A stretch of DNA of 64,000 bases from Selaginella moellendorffii (taxonomy: Eukaryota; Streptophyta; Lycopodiopsida; Selaginellales; Selaginellaceae): contig NW_003314267.1 of NCBI RefSeq assembly GCF_000143415.4, forward strand, positions 2,459,839 to 2,523,838, given 5' to 3'. The position numbers and the translations under genes are program-made. Each line of letters begins with the position of its first letter. Position 1 is the stretch's first letter. Positions 43,424-54,839 of this stretch are shown in pieces. The notes beneath the pieces are model-generated. The model was not told where the DNA came from, searched no databases, and worked only from the letters and a program-made list of their open reading frames with translations.

Positions 43424-45167
43424 CTACCTGAAGAAGAACTTCCACACTTCCCGCGTGCTCGAATAGCCATCGGGAAACTCTGCGACGAGATGAGCGCCTA
43501 GAATGCCTGTCACAGCAAGAGCTTTCTTTCAGCCATGGAACCAAGCGATCGATCAAAGCAAAGAGCCTTACCATCGTCTTCGACCATGTTCTTGAACTGC
43601 CGGCTGCCACCGCCACGTCCAAAGTAGTGCTTCTTCGCCGCTACGTACACGACACCGTAGTAAGGCCTGAGGCACTGCAACAAAAGCCGACGGGGTCAAA
43701 CAGTGGACAGTGGAAAACAAATAGAAAAAACAGACAAAGATAAGGACGGAGAAAACCAAGGAAGGGACAGCAAAGAGAAGAACACAGTACCTTTTTGAGC
43801 AGGGTGTAAAGCTTGGAGAGAGACGAGGAGCTGTAAATGGTGTCGGACATGAGGATGATGTCGTAGCCATCCTCTTGGTAGCCGCTGCATTCTCGACTGC
43901 TCTCGAAAGCCCGGCTCCCGTTCGAGCGCCTCCTGGAGCGTCCACCATTCTCGGTTGGCGTCGATGGCCGCGAAGGCTCCCTGTCGCCCACCGGAGTCGA
44001 CGGAGTCGATGGCCTCGAGTGCTCGCCGAGCGGCGTCGATGGCCGGGACGAGTAGTCGAAGCTGAATCCAAAGTCGACGTTGGTGTCGTTGTCCAAGTCG
44101 GGCGGACTGGCCTGGGAGAGGAGGTTCTGGACGTCGGCCCAGTCGCCGGAGAAGTAGCGGAGGTCGGGCGACACGGCCATGCTCCTCGTCGGGGTGAGCG
44201 AGCCATTGTGGCGAGAGATTCGTGCGCGGGCATAGTCCAGATTAGCTGACACGTTTGGGATCGTCAGCCGCTTGACAACTTCGATGTTGAAGTCCTGGAA
44301 GTGGACTGTGGAGGCACCCTGGAAGACAAACGAGTGTTACACTTGGCTAGAGTCAAGATGCCGGGCACGTATTTCTTCTAGCCTACCTTGATGCAAGCGA
44401 ACACGCCTGGAAGTCCATGCCCGCAACCGAGCTGGTGGTGGCCAATTCAAACAAAGCATAAGATAACTTAATAGAAACGAAAGAGTTGATCAAGTCGACC
44501 ACGCACCTCAAGCACCCGCTTTCCTCGAAACGAGAGCTGCCCGTCTTGGATCTCACGTCGCAGCGTGTCGACGAGATCGGTGGCGCATTCCGAGAGCTTC
44601 AATCCTCCTGGAGAAGAGAGAAGAGAAAAGTCGTTAGCAATGCCCACTTGATCATACGAATCGGAAAGCAACAGCTTACCTTCGTACGTCCCAGGAACTA
44701 GATCAGCGCTGGGGATGCCGGCAACATCGCTGTTAGTGATCCGGCCCTGGAAGAAAGAAGAAATGGAGACAACCAGATGATCCTGTCAGAGCTCTTTCTT
44801 AAAGCGACAAAACATAACTAGAGATTTTTTTCTCTTGTTTAGTACTACTCGACCGACCTTGAGAAGGATAATCCCTCCGGGCAACGACACCGGCTCTGTG
44901 GCAAACAATTTGGCATGCGTGTCCTGCGAAACAATGCCAGATAGAAGCTCTCAATCCATCCATTCCATCCATCCATCCATCCAAGAAAATCCCAAAAATA
45001 TTTCGAAATCCGCGAGAAAGAGCGAGAGATTCTACCTCTGTGGGGATGATTTCCTCCGCGGGAGGCGCCGGAGGAAGATCCGAGAAGCCCAGCCGCGCGG
45101 GATTGCTCTGGAGCAGGCAATGGCCGGGGAGATTGTAGAGGCAGGAGAATATCGACGGCGCTTTCAT
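43424..45167 (-). CDS. METTL18: METTL18-like protein histidine methyltransferase
   Basis: Seven-beta-strand SAM methyltransferase of the METTL18/Hpm1 family, which modifies a histidine of ribosomal protein uL3. ATG 45167. Core motifs follow in order: TYEGGLKLSECATDLVDTL, RGKRVLE with the next exon giving GCGHGLPGVFACIKGA (motif I), VHFQDFNIEVVKR, DIILMSDTIYSSSSL, and CLRPYYGVVYVAAKKHYFG. After a final intron it ends GAHLVAEFPDGYSSTREVWK and stop 43,424. Between the Asp-Phe-Asn motif and DIILMSDT is an insert of about 100 residues with three SRPSTP repeats and a basic Arg/Ser patch, not typical of the family. Convergent with the ATXR7-like gene (101 bp between stops). Confidence 0.88.
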
Positions 45168-45637
45168 CGCTCGCGTCCCTGCCGCGGCGCCTAGCTATGG
45201 CGCTCCTCCTTCCTTGCCCTGTTGTTGCTGGATCCTAGCGCGGCCCTGCCGGAAAAATGTGGAAAATGCGCGGCGGCCTTGCCTTGAAGAGTCAGAGCGT
45301 CGATGCGTTGCACGTGTGCGCGCTCCTCGCGATTTCCCTCCCCTTCGTCGTCACGATCAAGCAACGAGGAGAGAAAGAGAAGCCCTCCGCGAAGCTGCTA
45401 GCAAAGAGCCATGGCTATGGCGGCGGAATATCCCGCGGCATATTCCGCCGGCAAGTGACATCGTCAGACACGTGGCAGCACGACGTGCCGTGGATCTGAC
45501 CGGCCTCTGCCGGCTGACTCTCCGGCATCTGGTAGGGAAATTTTAGGGTTCTTGGAGTCGAAATTTTAGGGTTTTTGGATCGATCCATGTAGCTCGACGC
45601 GGCCAGGGCGCCATGGAAGGGGAAGAGATCCACGCGT
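45168..45637. promoter_or_regulatory. Divergent intergenic region between METTL18 and the 45.6 kb PPR gene
   Basis: Contains two telo-box motifs in the PPR leader (TTTTAGGGTTCTTGG and TTTTAGGGTTTTTGG, 45,540-45,578). An upstream ATG at 45,613 is out of frame with the PPR start at 45,638 and opens a 123-codon frame overlapping the PPR ORF. No other gene seen. Confidence 0.45.
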
Positions 45638-47329
45638 ATGTTCTTCGAGGATGTGGCGCGGCTGTTGCGATCGTGCACAGCGCTCGATCAAGCGCGCCGG
45701 ATTCAAAGGATCGTTGCGGCCGTGGAGCCCGGGAATATGTTTCTGGGCAATCTCGTGGTGCGAATGTATGGGCGGTGTGGGAGCCCGGAGGAGGCGCGGC
45801 GGGCGTTCGAGGGCATCGCGCGCCGCAATGCCTTCTCCTGGGGCATTTTGATGGCAGCGTATGCGCAGAATGGGCAATTGCGAGAATCCGAGGCTGTGTT
45901 TCACAGGATGCCGGAGAGGGATGTGATCGCTTGGAATTCGATGATCACGGGATACTCTCAGGCCGGATTCGTCGCGAGATCTAGAGCTCTTTTCCTCCAA
46001 ATGCCCGAGAGGAATCTCATCTCTTGGAACGCGATGGCGGCAGCGTATGCCCAGAATGGGCATATTGACGAAGCGCAAGAAATCTTTCACAGGGCTCCTT
46101 CTCGCGACATCGTGACTTGGAACACCATCGCGGCGGCGCTCGCGCAGCTCGGATCCAGCGCCCAATCGCGCGAATTCTTCGATGCGATGCCAGAGAGGAA
46201 CGAAATCTCCTGGTCGTGTACCATCCAATCCATCGCCCAGGCCGGGAATTCGCACGACGCGCGCGCGCTGCTCGATCGAATGCCGTGGTGGAGCGTCTTC
46301 GCCCTAAACGCCCTAATCGCCGCGAGCGCCACTGGCAGCGACGAAGCACAGGAGCTCTTCGATGAAATGCCGTACCGGGACGTCGCCACGTGGACGGCCC
46401 TGATGGACGCGTACGCGCGCGCCGGCCTTCTCCGCCATTCGCGCCGCGTGTTCGCGGAGATGCCCGTACGGAACGTCTTCTCCTGGACCGTGCTCATCGT
46501 GGCCGTTGCGCGGGGCGGGATCGACGGTGGCCCGCGAGTCGAGGAATCGCTATCTCTCTTTGACAGGATGCCTGCCAGGAATCTGGTCGCGTGGAACGCC
46601 ACAATCGCGGCATTTGGGGAATATGCGTCGCATCTGTCGGGCGCGTGGAGCATCTTCGTTTCCATACCCGCCCGCGATGCCGCCACGTGGAACTCCCTGG
46701 TCCGTGGGTTTGGGCATTCCGGGGAGATCGCGCGCGCCGAGGAGATTCTCTCCAAGATGCCCCACCACGGCCTCGTCGCGTGGAACTCGATGCTTGTAGC
46801 ATATGCCCACTCCGGGCATCTTGAAAAGGCATGCTTGCTTTTTGGCGCCATGCCGGTCAGGGATCGATTCTCGTGGTCGGCGGCTCTAAGCTGGGATTAC
46901 CGGCGCTTTTGGGAAATGGGCCTCGAGGGAATCGAACCCGACCCGGTGTGTGTGACGAGCTTGCTAGCTTCGCTCAAGGACGCTGGAGATTTACAAAGTT
47001 CTAGAGATTGGTTTGTGAGAATACTCCCGGACTTTGGAATCCAATTGACAAAGGATCACTTCTACTGCATCGCGGATGGTTTGGCAAAGTCTGGAGAGCT
47101 GAGTTTTGCGATCGAGTTTCTTGCGGGAGTCCCGTTTGATCCGGATGTTATAGCTTGGACCACCATTCTTAGCTCCTGTGTGGAGTTTAGCGATGCTAGC
47201 CGTGGAGCTCACGCGGCCGAGCGAGTACTGCGTGACCAACTTGGCAATTCGAAGAACTATGGCGGCGCCGGTGCTTTCATCTCCTTGGCAAACACTTACT
47301 CCATGATGGTGAGCTTTGATCCTCCATAA
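45638..47329 (+). CDS. PPR protein, S-type repeats, 563 aa
   Basis: Organellar RNA-binding PPR protein. ATG 45638 starts MFFEDVARLLRSCTALDQAR, then about 14 repeats of about 31 residues (ERDVIAWNSMITGYSQAGF, RNLISWNAMAAAYAQNGHID, RDVATWTALMDAYARAGL and so on). The C-terminal block has the GIEPDPVCVTSLLASLKDAG and PFDPDVIAWTTILSSC forms of L2/S2 and a short E1-like tail, without DYW. The stop at 47,327 follows a GTGAGC that could be a splice donor (after SMM), so a further exon is possible. The upstream ATG at 45,613 could reduce translation. Not closely related to the 36 kb PPR gene outside the repeat consensus. Confidence 0.9.
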   Translation: MFFEDVARLLRSCTALDQARRIQRIVAAVEPGNMFLGNLVVRMYGRCGSPEEARRAFEGIARRNAFSWGILMAAYAQNGQLRESEAVFHRMPERDVIAWNSMITGYSQAGFVARSRALFLQMPERNLISWNAMAAAYAQNGHIDEAQEIFHRAPSRDIVTWNTIAAALAQLGSSAQSREFFDAMPERNEISWSCTIQSIAQAGNSHDARALLDRMPWWSVFALNALIAASATGSDEAQELFDEMPYRDVATWTALMDAYARAGLLRHSRRVFAEMPVRNVFSWTVLIVAVARGGIDGGPRVEESLSLFDRMPARNLVAWNATIAAFGEYASHLSGAWSIFVSIPARDAATWNSLVRGFGHSGEIARAEEILSKMPHHGLVAWNSMLVAYAHSGHLEKACLLFGAMPVRDRFSWSAALSWDYRRFWEMGLEGIEPDPVCVTSLLASLKDAGDLQSSRDWFVRILPDFGIQLTKDHFYCIADGLAKSGELSFAIEFLAGVPFDPDVIAWTTILSSCVEFSDASRGAHAAERVLRDQLGNSKNYGGAGAFISLANTYSMMVSFDPP

Positions 47330-49150
47330 CGTTCCATAGCCCTCACGCCCCACAAACTTTGATCCAGGCATGCATTAGTGTCGCATTAAACACAGGGATA
47401 ATGGGTGCTCTTGATTGACGATCCGATTGTTACATTTTCGATACTCGCGACCTTTCACGATTGATCCAGATGGAATCTGCTGCAAGACGGCATGCTAGAT
47501 AGATCGACTGTCTCTACGTGTTTAGAAAAGGGTTTTCCAAGGCGGTGGTGCTAAAACAAAGTTGACGCTGTTTGTCAATTGGAGGTTGACAAGACGGATT
47601 TTACAAGTTGACAAGACGACAAGCACCGCCATTCTTGACTTGGCATCCAGAAAAAACTACTACCAACTTTCTCTAAGTGTCTTTGTGTGTATGGATTTGC
47701 TCGAAGTTAGGTGTGAAATAGATGGAAGCGCGCGCGCGAGCGAGCGAGAGGAGAAATTCTAAGCTCGCCCAATTGAGGACAAGCACAAAGAGGTTCCTTG
47801 AGCACGACAAGCACTATGCATACATGTGTATGCAAAGCTTTGCCCATAGTTTAATCCCCGTGGCTGTGCTTTTGTGGCCCTGGTTGACAAATAAATTGCT
47901 AAACAAGCCCAGATTCGGAAAAGCCTCAATGTCACACACCATGTTATCGGTCATTGGATTTGTCCTCTTGTCGTAGATCCTCATGTGATTCAAACCATTT
48001 AAAAGACCTCGGCACTTTTGTTCAAAGAGCAGTTCTTCCCGAGATCATTTCAGGCATGCGTTGAATTTACCCAGCTTGGATATGGTCTCATTCTTTCAAA
48101 TCATCATCGAGTTGGTAAACTCTCTGTTGATAGCTAAAAGGAACCCATCCAAATGATGCATCTGTTGTGTACTTTTTGCCTCTAGATTTTTCTTTGTAAT
48201 TTCAAAGTTGAGTGATCTGGAATCCAGGAAAGTTTATGTATAAATTAAATGCCCAATGCGCGGTGATATTTACTCCGAAGAACAAAGGTTTGTTTATTTT
48301 ACGTACTCAGGCTGCACGAAAGTGGTGTCGTGGAAATCTCAATTCTGGCACTCACCCAAAAAGGGATTTCAAAATCTGTAAATAGGGAACGAAACGGGCC
48401 CGAGATCCAACCAAGTTGAACATGTCAAGCCCAATTACATTGCTGTGTGGTGCATGAAAACATGGCTGGATCTCCCTGCCAACGCCAATCTAGCTGCGTG
48501 CTAGCTGCATAAACAAATGCCCACGAAAACAAATCCCCTAGCAAACGACGCAAACAACAACATCCCAGCAGCACCAGCAACAACAAGGAAGCCCGAAAAG
48601 TCCTTCTCAATCATTGTTTCCTTGATTTTATATACAGCAGGCCGATCATCGATCATTCTCGTGCAACACCAGTGCCACCACCTCCACCTCCTCCACCACC
48701 TTTCTTTTGCCACCACCGCCACCACCACCCACACAATTCTCATCAAGCCCAGCAGTTATGCTAGTTTACAAATAAATAATTGACCTGTCATTCCAACTTC
48801 CAGTTCCTCTTTCTCTCTCTCTCTTTCGCTCTCTCTCTCTCTCTCTCTCTCTCCCTTTTGTTGCTTTCGGCTGTGCTTCTGCTTAACACTCAATCCATTC
48901 CATCCCACTTTCTCCTCCAGTGCATCCATAGAGTGGGGTTATAAGAACAAACGTCTTCTCTTCCAAAGGGCTCTTTTGTCTTTGTAGTTGTTTCTTTGCC
49001 TTGTTGATCAAACTATTCTTTTGAAAGCTCTTCAGTGGGACGGATCTTCTAACGCTTTGATCTTCCTCTCCAAAGCTTTTGTGGATTGGAGTTCTTTTCA
49101 TTCAGCTGCATTGTTTTGTTGTTGAGAGGTGGCCTCTCCTCCGGGCTTGA
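47330..49150. other. Long non-genic region upstream of the YUCCA gene
   Basis: No supported ORF; several stretches are AT-rich. It includes CCACCA/ACC triplet repeats at about 48,655-48,735 and a CT microsatellite (48,810-48,855), which are typical of plant promoters and 5' leaders. It probably holds the YUCCA upstream regulatory region and the 3' UTR of the PPR gene. Confidence 0.5.
48810..48855. repeat. (CT)n microsatellite
   Basis: Interrupted CT run of about 45 bases, upstream of the YUCCA TATA box. GAGA/CT tracts can bind BPC-type factors in plants; that role here is inference. Confidence 0.85.
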
Positions 49151-49154
49151 GGCG

Positions 49155-49162
49155 GCTATAAA
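49155..49162 (+). promoter_or_regulatory. Candidate TATA box of the YUCCA gene
   Basis: GGCTATAAAAACTTC lies here; transcription would begin near 49,190, giving a leader of about 330 bases. A second TATA-like CTATAAAT at about 49,292 is an alternative. A short upstream ORF (49,309-49,386, 25 codons, MSIGDDVTLANAS...) lies in the leader if the first is used. Confidence 0.45.
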
Positions 49163-49519
49163 AACTTCTTTCCTAGCTTTCTTTTTGGCCAGAAGTTTGG
49201 TAGTTCCAGCCCATCTGAATTTGTATATTTGAGAGGGAAGACTAGGAGAGATTTCTTGAGATCTCTGGATCCCATCACTCCTTTTGGATCATCTATAAAT
49301 TTTAGGAGATGAGCATTGGTGATGATGTTACTCTGGCCAATGCATCACCGCATCAGTTGTTGAATCATCTTTTCAAAGACCACTGATCAGTCCGAGAGAC
49401 ACTGGAGCAGCTCTAGAAACTCCTTCCAAGTCAAGCTCCCAAAAAAGCGAAGTCTCCCCTTTCCAAAAATTCTCCCTTGTCTTGTGAGAGTTCTCCAAAA
49501 CTTTGATTGCTGTTTGGTG

Positions 49520-51638
49520 ATGCTGATTAGCAGCACTACTCCTTCCTTGCTCTGTGTTGAATCATCTTTAGTCTCTCCCGGAATTTTCCAAGAGTTTGCA
49601 GTTGCAAGCTTTCAAGAGCAGGCAAGCCATCAAGATCAAGAGAGCTGCATTGCTCAAAGCATGCCTCCACATTGTGCCATAGATTCAGAGGAGTGGTGGA
49701 GAAATCTTTTCAGTCACAAGCAACTGCTTCACCACCTTGAGAACCTGAAGAAGAATGAGCTTTTTCCTCAAGCAAAACATCAAAATCATCAAAAAAGAGA
49801 AGAAAACAAGGAGCAATCTCATCAAACAAGAGAAGAAGGCCAGGATCAAAGTTCTCTAAGAGCCTCTAGAGGAGAAGAAAGCGATCAAAGAGAAGAGACG
49901 TGCCACCAAGATCACAAACGAGGAGTGGAAGAATTCAGGCTCTCCATAAATCCATGCTGCCACCCTCCAAGAACACCAAGAACACCATATACCTGGGTGG
50001 AAGGAGCGATAATCGTTGGCGCTGGCCCATCGGGCATGGCAACCGCGGCATGCCTCCAGCAGCTGGGGATCACATCCTCGATCTTGCTCGAGAAGAGCGA
50101 CTGCATCGCATCGCTGTGGCAAGAGCGGACCTACGATCGCCTCCGCCTCCATCTCCCCAAGAAATTCTGCGAGCTCCCACTGGCGCCATTCCCATCCCAC
50201 TTCCCAATCTATCCCGCCAAGCAGCAATTCCTGGATTACCTCCACGACTACGCGCGCCGCTTCCACATCCGGCCGCGATTCGGCGAGATCGTCCAGTCGG
50301 CGCGATTCGATCAGCGCCTCCAGCTCTGGCGCGTCCAGACGATGAAGATCAATAACCCTGATCTTGGAAATATTTCCAGCGAAGGAAATCTTTCCACCAT
50401 GGAATACGTGGGCCGATGGATCGTCGTCGCCACGGGCGAGAATGCGGAGGCGCGGATCCCCGTGGAGATCCCGGGCATGGATCTCTTCGCCGGGAAGATC
50501 CGGCACTCGAGCGTCTACAAGAGCGGCGCGCGATTTGCCGGCCAGCGCGTTCTCGTGGTCGGGGCGGGCAATTCCGGCATGGAAATCGCCATGGATCTCG
50601 TGCAACACGATGCCAGGCCGTCGATTGTGGTGCGCAGCCCGGTAAGCATCGCGATTCCTCGCGAGAGATCGCGAATTCTTTCCATCCGGGGGCCCGGGCT
50701 AAAATGTTTTGCGTGGTTCTTGTTCTTGCCAGATTCACATCCTTCCGCGAGAGATGCTAGGCAAATCCACATTTGGTGTCTCGGTGGCGATGCTCAAGTT
50801 CCTGCCGCTGTGGCTCACGGATCGATTGCTGCTGCTCTACGCGCTCCTGGCGCTGGGCGATACATCGCGCTATGGGATCCGGCGCCCTAAAACAGGGCCT
50901 CTGGAGATGAAGGAGAAGATGGGCAAGACGCCAGTCCTGGACGTGGGAACCTTGGCTCACATCAAGCAAGGCAACATCAAGGTAACGCCATAGCTCTGTT
51001 TTCTTGGAGAATTTGTTCTCTTCTCTTGTTTCCATTGATTGGATTGGTGGTTGCTTGCGATGTTTGATCTTCCTCTTTGTTTTGATTCAATTCTTTGGAA
51101 GTTGGATCGATCGATTCTAGCAAAATTCGAGCGATCCAACGTCCAAAGAAGTGACAACAATGGGGAACTTTGCTACTCTTTTAGCTTTTGCTCATAGCAT
51201 GATCTCTCAAACATCTTCTTTCTTTCTCTCCTCTTGTCACAGGTAGAACCGGCGATTGAGTGTTTTACGGCCTCTGGTTGCAAATTCGTGAATGGAGAGC
51301 AGCATTGTTACGATGCAATCGTCTTGGCGACTGGTTACAAGCCAAATGTTCCCAAATGGCTCAAGGTAAGCTCGCTAGATTTCTCTAAATCTTCTATAGT
51401 GGATCCAATTAATGTGGGTGCTTTGTTCTTCCAGGATCCTCACCTAAACTTTTCCAGCGATGGATTCCCCAGTTGCGGGTGGCGAGGCCAGCGGGGATTA
51501 TATGTGGCTGGACTGTCCAGAAAAGGGATTTTGGGGGTCTCCAAGGATGCGCGACTCATCGCGCAAGACATATTCCAATCATATACCTCCTCTCAAATCA
51601 AACAACAACAACAGCAACGCAAGCAAAGATTCCAATGA
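49520..51638 (+). CDS. YUC: YUCCA flavin monooxygenase (auxin biosynthesis)
   Basis: YUCCA enzymes convert indole-3-pyruvate to indole-3-acetic acid with NADPH, FAD and oxygen. Four exons in phase 0: 49520-50641, 50733-50981, 51243-51365, 51435-51638. FAD motif [14 protein letters not shown]; substrate and hinge regions [20 protein letters not shown] and [18 protein letters not shown] motif [18 protein letters not shown]-motif [13 protein letters not shown]; and the C-terminal [14 protein letters not shown]. The ATG at 49520 gives 565 residues, 49661 ([15 protein letters not shown]) gives 518. Either leaves over 100 residues, Gln/Glu/Lys-rich, before the FAD motif, longer than usual for YUCCA. 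A poly-Gln tail ends the protein. The start is undecided. Confidence 0.93.
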
Positions 51639-52195
51639 TAAAAGAAAAAGAAAAAAAAGAAAAGAAAGAAAACCACAGTTTTGGTAAAGAGAGTAAAAAG
51701 CTCCGAAGTCGTCATTCAATGTTAAGTGAGCTCATGATCCATTAACAGAGACCAGGAGAGAGTTGCAAAACCTTTCATTTTGGGCTTTATGATATGCTAG
51801 ACAACCTTGTACATTTTGTGCAAATTTTGTCTCTAAAAGCGGAAAATAATGAGAAAAAGAGAGGAAAAGAAATCTAAAATATAGAAAAATATTCCTGCCA
51901 GTGTAGTGCGTGGAAAGGCATCCTGCTTCCACGGATCCATCAGCATGTGTGTTCTCCGGCAGGAATCAAATTGCCAAAAAGGAATTTGGGGGAATTGATA
52001 TGATTCCTTCCACATAGATCACAAAAGTGATGATGGAGGATCTCGGAATCCTGGCGCACTGCACTATAGCCAGTTGAAAGATTCCCCCACGCAAAAAAGG
52101 TGGTAGGGTTTCCAAGCGTAGAAATGGGGGAATATCTTCTCTGCCCCTCGAATTTAGGGTTTAAGCGAGCTTTGAGGTTGTGTGGCGCCCAGGCC
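51639..52195. other. Intergenic region between YUCCA and phenylalanyl-tRNA synthetase
   Basis: 3' UTR of YUC and promoter of the next gene. It has AT-rich parts and TTTAGGGTTTAAG (52,152-52,164), a telo-box close to the synthetase start. No gene seen. Confidence 0.5.
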
Positions 52196-53964
52196 ATGGC
52201 GCTGGCGCTGTCGTCGGCTCCCACATTTTGCCACCGCGTGCTGGCGCTCAGGAGCGGGCATGCGAGGCGCGGCATCGGCCAGGTAGCGATCGATTCTCGC
52301 TCTTCCCGGAAGCGATCGGCGCCAATTGTAGCAGCGGTGCAAATCGGCGGCGTCACGCTCACTCGCGAAGGTAAGACTGTGATGGAATATCGAGGAAACG
52401 CTCGCATTTCTTTTATTTTTTGTTCTTCCAGAGGTTGTGAGGCAGGACGATCCCACAAACAATGTGCCCGACTCGGTTTTTTCAAAGATTGGACTCCAGC
52501 TCCATAGAAGGCCCGATCATCCTCTGGGGATCCTGAAGAACGAAATCTACAGCTTCTTCGACGAGAAATTCCCTGCCGGGCTGTTTCGGAAATTCGATGA
52601 CTTGAGTCCAGTGGTTTCCGTCAAATCTGTGAGTGCTGTCGAACGTAAATCTTTTCTTCTTGGCTCTTTGGCTCGACTTTGTCTCCTTTTTTTTTTCTAG
52701 AACTTTGATGATGTTCTAGTGCCTCCCGATCACATAAGCAGAAGCTACAACGATACGTACTATGTCGATGGAAATACAGTTTTGCGGTGTCATACGAGTG
52801 CGCACCAAGCGCAAATGCTTCGAGATGGCCTCACGCACTTCCTCGTCACCGGAGATGTATACAGAAGAGATGCTATCGACGCGACACACTATCCAGTTTT
52901 CCACCAGGCAAGTTCGCTTTTTCTTTTTCCTTGCGTCCTGCGTTTACAGTAAGTTATCTTCGCTTCTTTTGGCAGATGGAAGGCTTTCGTGTTTTTAGTG
53001 AGTCGGAATGGAAAGACACGGGTTTGGATGGTACAGATTTAGCTGTAAAGGATCTGAAAGAAACTCTCGAGGGTCTTGCCAAACGACTCTTTGGTAAGCT
53101 TTGGTAAGCCTCGATGAAATCATGACTTGTGCATCAATCTGTTTATGCTGTAATGGCAGGGAACGTAGAGATGCGATGGATAGACACGTACTTCCCATTC
53201 ACCAATCCGTCTTTTGAGCTGGAAATATTCTTCAAGGTGTCTATTCTTTCTACCTTTTCGTTTCTTTCCATTAGGTGCTCAATCAAATGTGTGGATGGGA
53301 CAGGAAAAATGGCTCGAGGTTCTAGGCTGCGGAGTCACCGAGCAAGAAATCTTGAAAAGCAATGGACAAAGTGGTAAAGTTGCGTGGGCATTTGGTCTGG
53401 GCCTCGAGCGCCTCGCCATGGTTCTCTTTGATATACCGGACATCCGACTCTTTTGGACGTCAGATCCTCGCTTCACTGCTCAAGTAATTAACCTCTTCTA
53501 ACATTTTGCGCAGTTTACATCTCTCCGAAATTTCTGGATGCAGTTCAAAGCCGGGCAACTTGGAACGAAGTTTAAGCCTTTTTCAAAGGTACGCCATACG
53601 CGCTCGCTTCTTCTAACTTTCGTTCTGGTTTGGCAGTATCCTCCCTGTTACAAGGACATAAGCTTCTGGATTACCGATGCTTTCACGGAGAACAACCTGT
53701 GCGAGCTCGTCAGAGATGTCGCTGGTGACATTGCCGAAGAAGTGAGCCTCATCGACCAGTTTACAAACAAGAAGGGGATTTCCAGCCACTGCTATCGAAT
53801 AACTTACCGATCCATGGAGCGCTCTCTGACGGATGAGGAAGTAAATGCCATTCAGGTAAAGCCACGAAGCTCCAAGTTTTCTTGCTAAATTTTAAGTTGT
53901 TCTCCTCTCCAAGGACAAAGTGAGGGAGGAAGTCGCAAAGCAGCTGCAAGTTACGCTGAGATAA
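52196..53964 (+). CDS. Organellar phenylalanyl-tRNA synthetase (monomeric mtPheRS type)
   Basis: Charges tRNA-Phe in mitochondria and/or plastids. ATG 52196 ([20 protein letters not shown]) begins a transit-type peptide rich in Arg, Ser and Ala; an in-frame ATG at 52,124 would lengthen it by 24 residues but lies before the TTTAGGGTTT leader motif, so I prefer 52,196. Class II catalytic domain: [74 protein letters not shown], and motif 3 [20 protein letters not shown]. The C-terminal FDX-ACB anticodon domain reads [32 protein letters not shown]. About nine short introns; stop 53,962-53,964. Confidence 0.95.
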
Positions 53965-54050
53965 TTGTAAGTAATGGAGTAGTTTCTTTCCAGGTAATAA
54001 TTTTTGTCAAGGTAGTCTCTTTTCATCTTTGCACAGCTTTTGGAAATGAA

Positions 54051-54500
54051 TCAAGCTGACCAAAATTTATACATTTCATAGCGCAGATAGCACAGGCCAT
54101 TCTCCTCGCATATCTGTGCTCCTAATGCAAGGGGTGCAACTTCGTCCAGCCGAAGCTTCAAGTGGTTCAAGCAGATATCTACACACTCGTTGATCTCAAA
54201 GCCGGTGTAGCAAATGGTTTGGCCATAGATTCTTTCAGACACATTGGTTGTTTTGCTGGGCTTCCCCATCAAGAGCTGCGAGTAAAGGGACTCCAGATCC
54301 GCAGCAAATTCACTGTGTTCTTCTGCCGTTCCTGGATTGCGAGCAACAGCGCCTGATGAAACTCCACCTGCAGGACAGACAGGAACAATCTTCACGGAGG
54401 ATGAGCTTGCCAAAGTGGAGATGATCAACAGAGCAATCATAATTGCTTTGGACACCACAACATAGACAGGGTTTTGCCATGGATCGAGCTTCGTGGACAT
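54051..54500 (-). CDS. Secreted single-DUF26 (Gnk2-homologous) protein, 149 aa
   Basis: DUF26/Gnk2 domains occur in secreted plant proteins and receptor kinases; Gnk2 itself binds mannose and inhibits fungi. ATG 54500 (an upstream GTG in frame is not a start) gives MSTKLDPWQNPVYVVVSKAI followed by a hydrophobic signal segment MIALLIISTLASSSS. The domain shows ADLESLYSQLL, RIYGQTICYTGFEINEC, a C-x8-C-x3-C spacing (usual is C-x8-C-x2-C), and CYLRYEMYKF near the end. No intron. Four broken relatives follow within 2 kb in mixed orientation. One extra residue in the Cys motif and a single domain are notable. Function inferred from family only. Confidence 0.75.
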   Translation of the reverse strand: MSTKLDPWQNPVYVVVSKAIMIALLIISTLASSSSVKIVPVCPAGGVSSGAVARNPGTAEEHSEFAADLESLYSQLLMGKPSKTTNVSERIYGQTICYTGFEINECVDICLNHLKLRLDEVAPLALGAQICEENGLCYLRYEMYKFWSA

Positions 54501-54839
54501 CGTCACGGACTTCCCAAAGATAATACTAAAACTATCAGCTTGAGAGATGATAGATTTTGGAGACTATTTCCTAAGTTTGTTTGGCTAATCAGAATTTCCT
54601 TTCAGCTGAAAAGAATATCTTTAAGCATATTTGCTTACTTAGAGTTTTCTTAGATGCAAAGCTCCGATCGAGGAAAGTGTTTCTTAGCGTGTCTTTACGA
54701 CAGATTGAGGATGGATCCAACAGTCCTACCGCAGTGCATATGTACTTTACGTTAATAGTATAGCCAGTAAAAATAATAACATTGAAGTCACAAAGCATAC
54801 TAAAATAATGGAATAGTTCTCTTCCCTTTTGTTAGTACT

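Noticed and set aside
43875-44249. 124-codon plus-strand ORF over METTL18
   Set aside because: Shadow of the GC-rich SRPSTP insert on the minus strand.
48500-48783. ORFs over the CCACCA/CT-rich segment
   Set aside because: Low-complexity promoter or leader DNA; no domain and no splice continuity.
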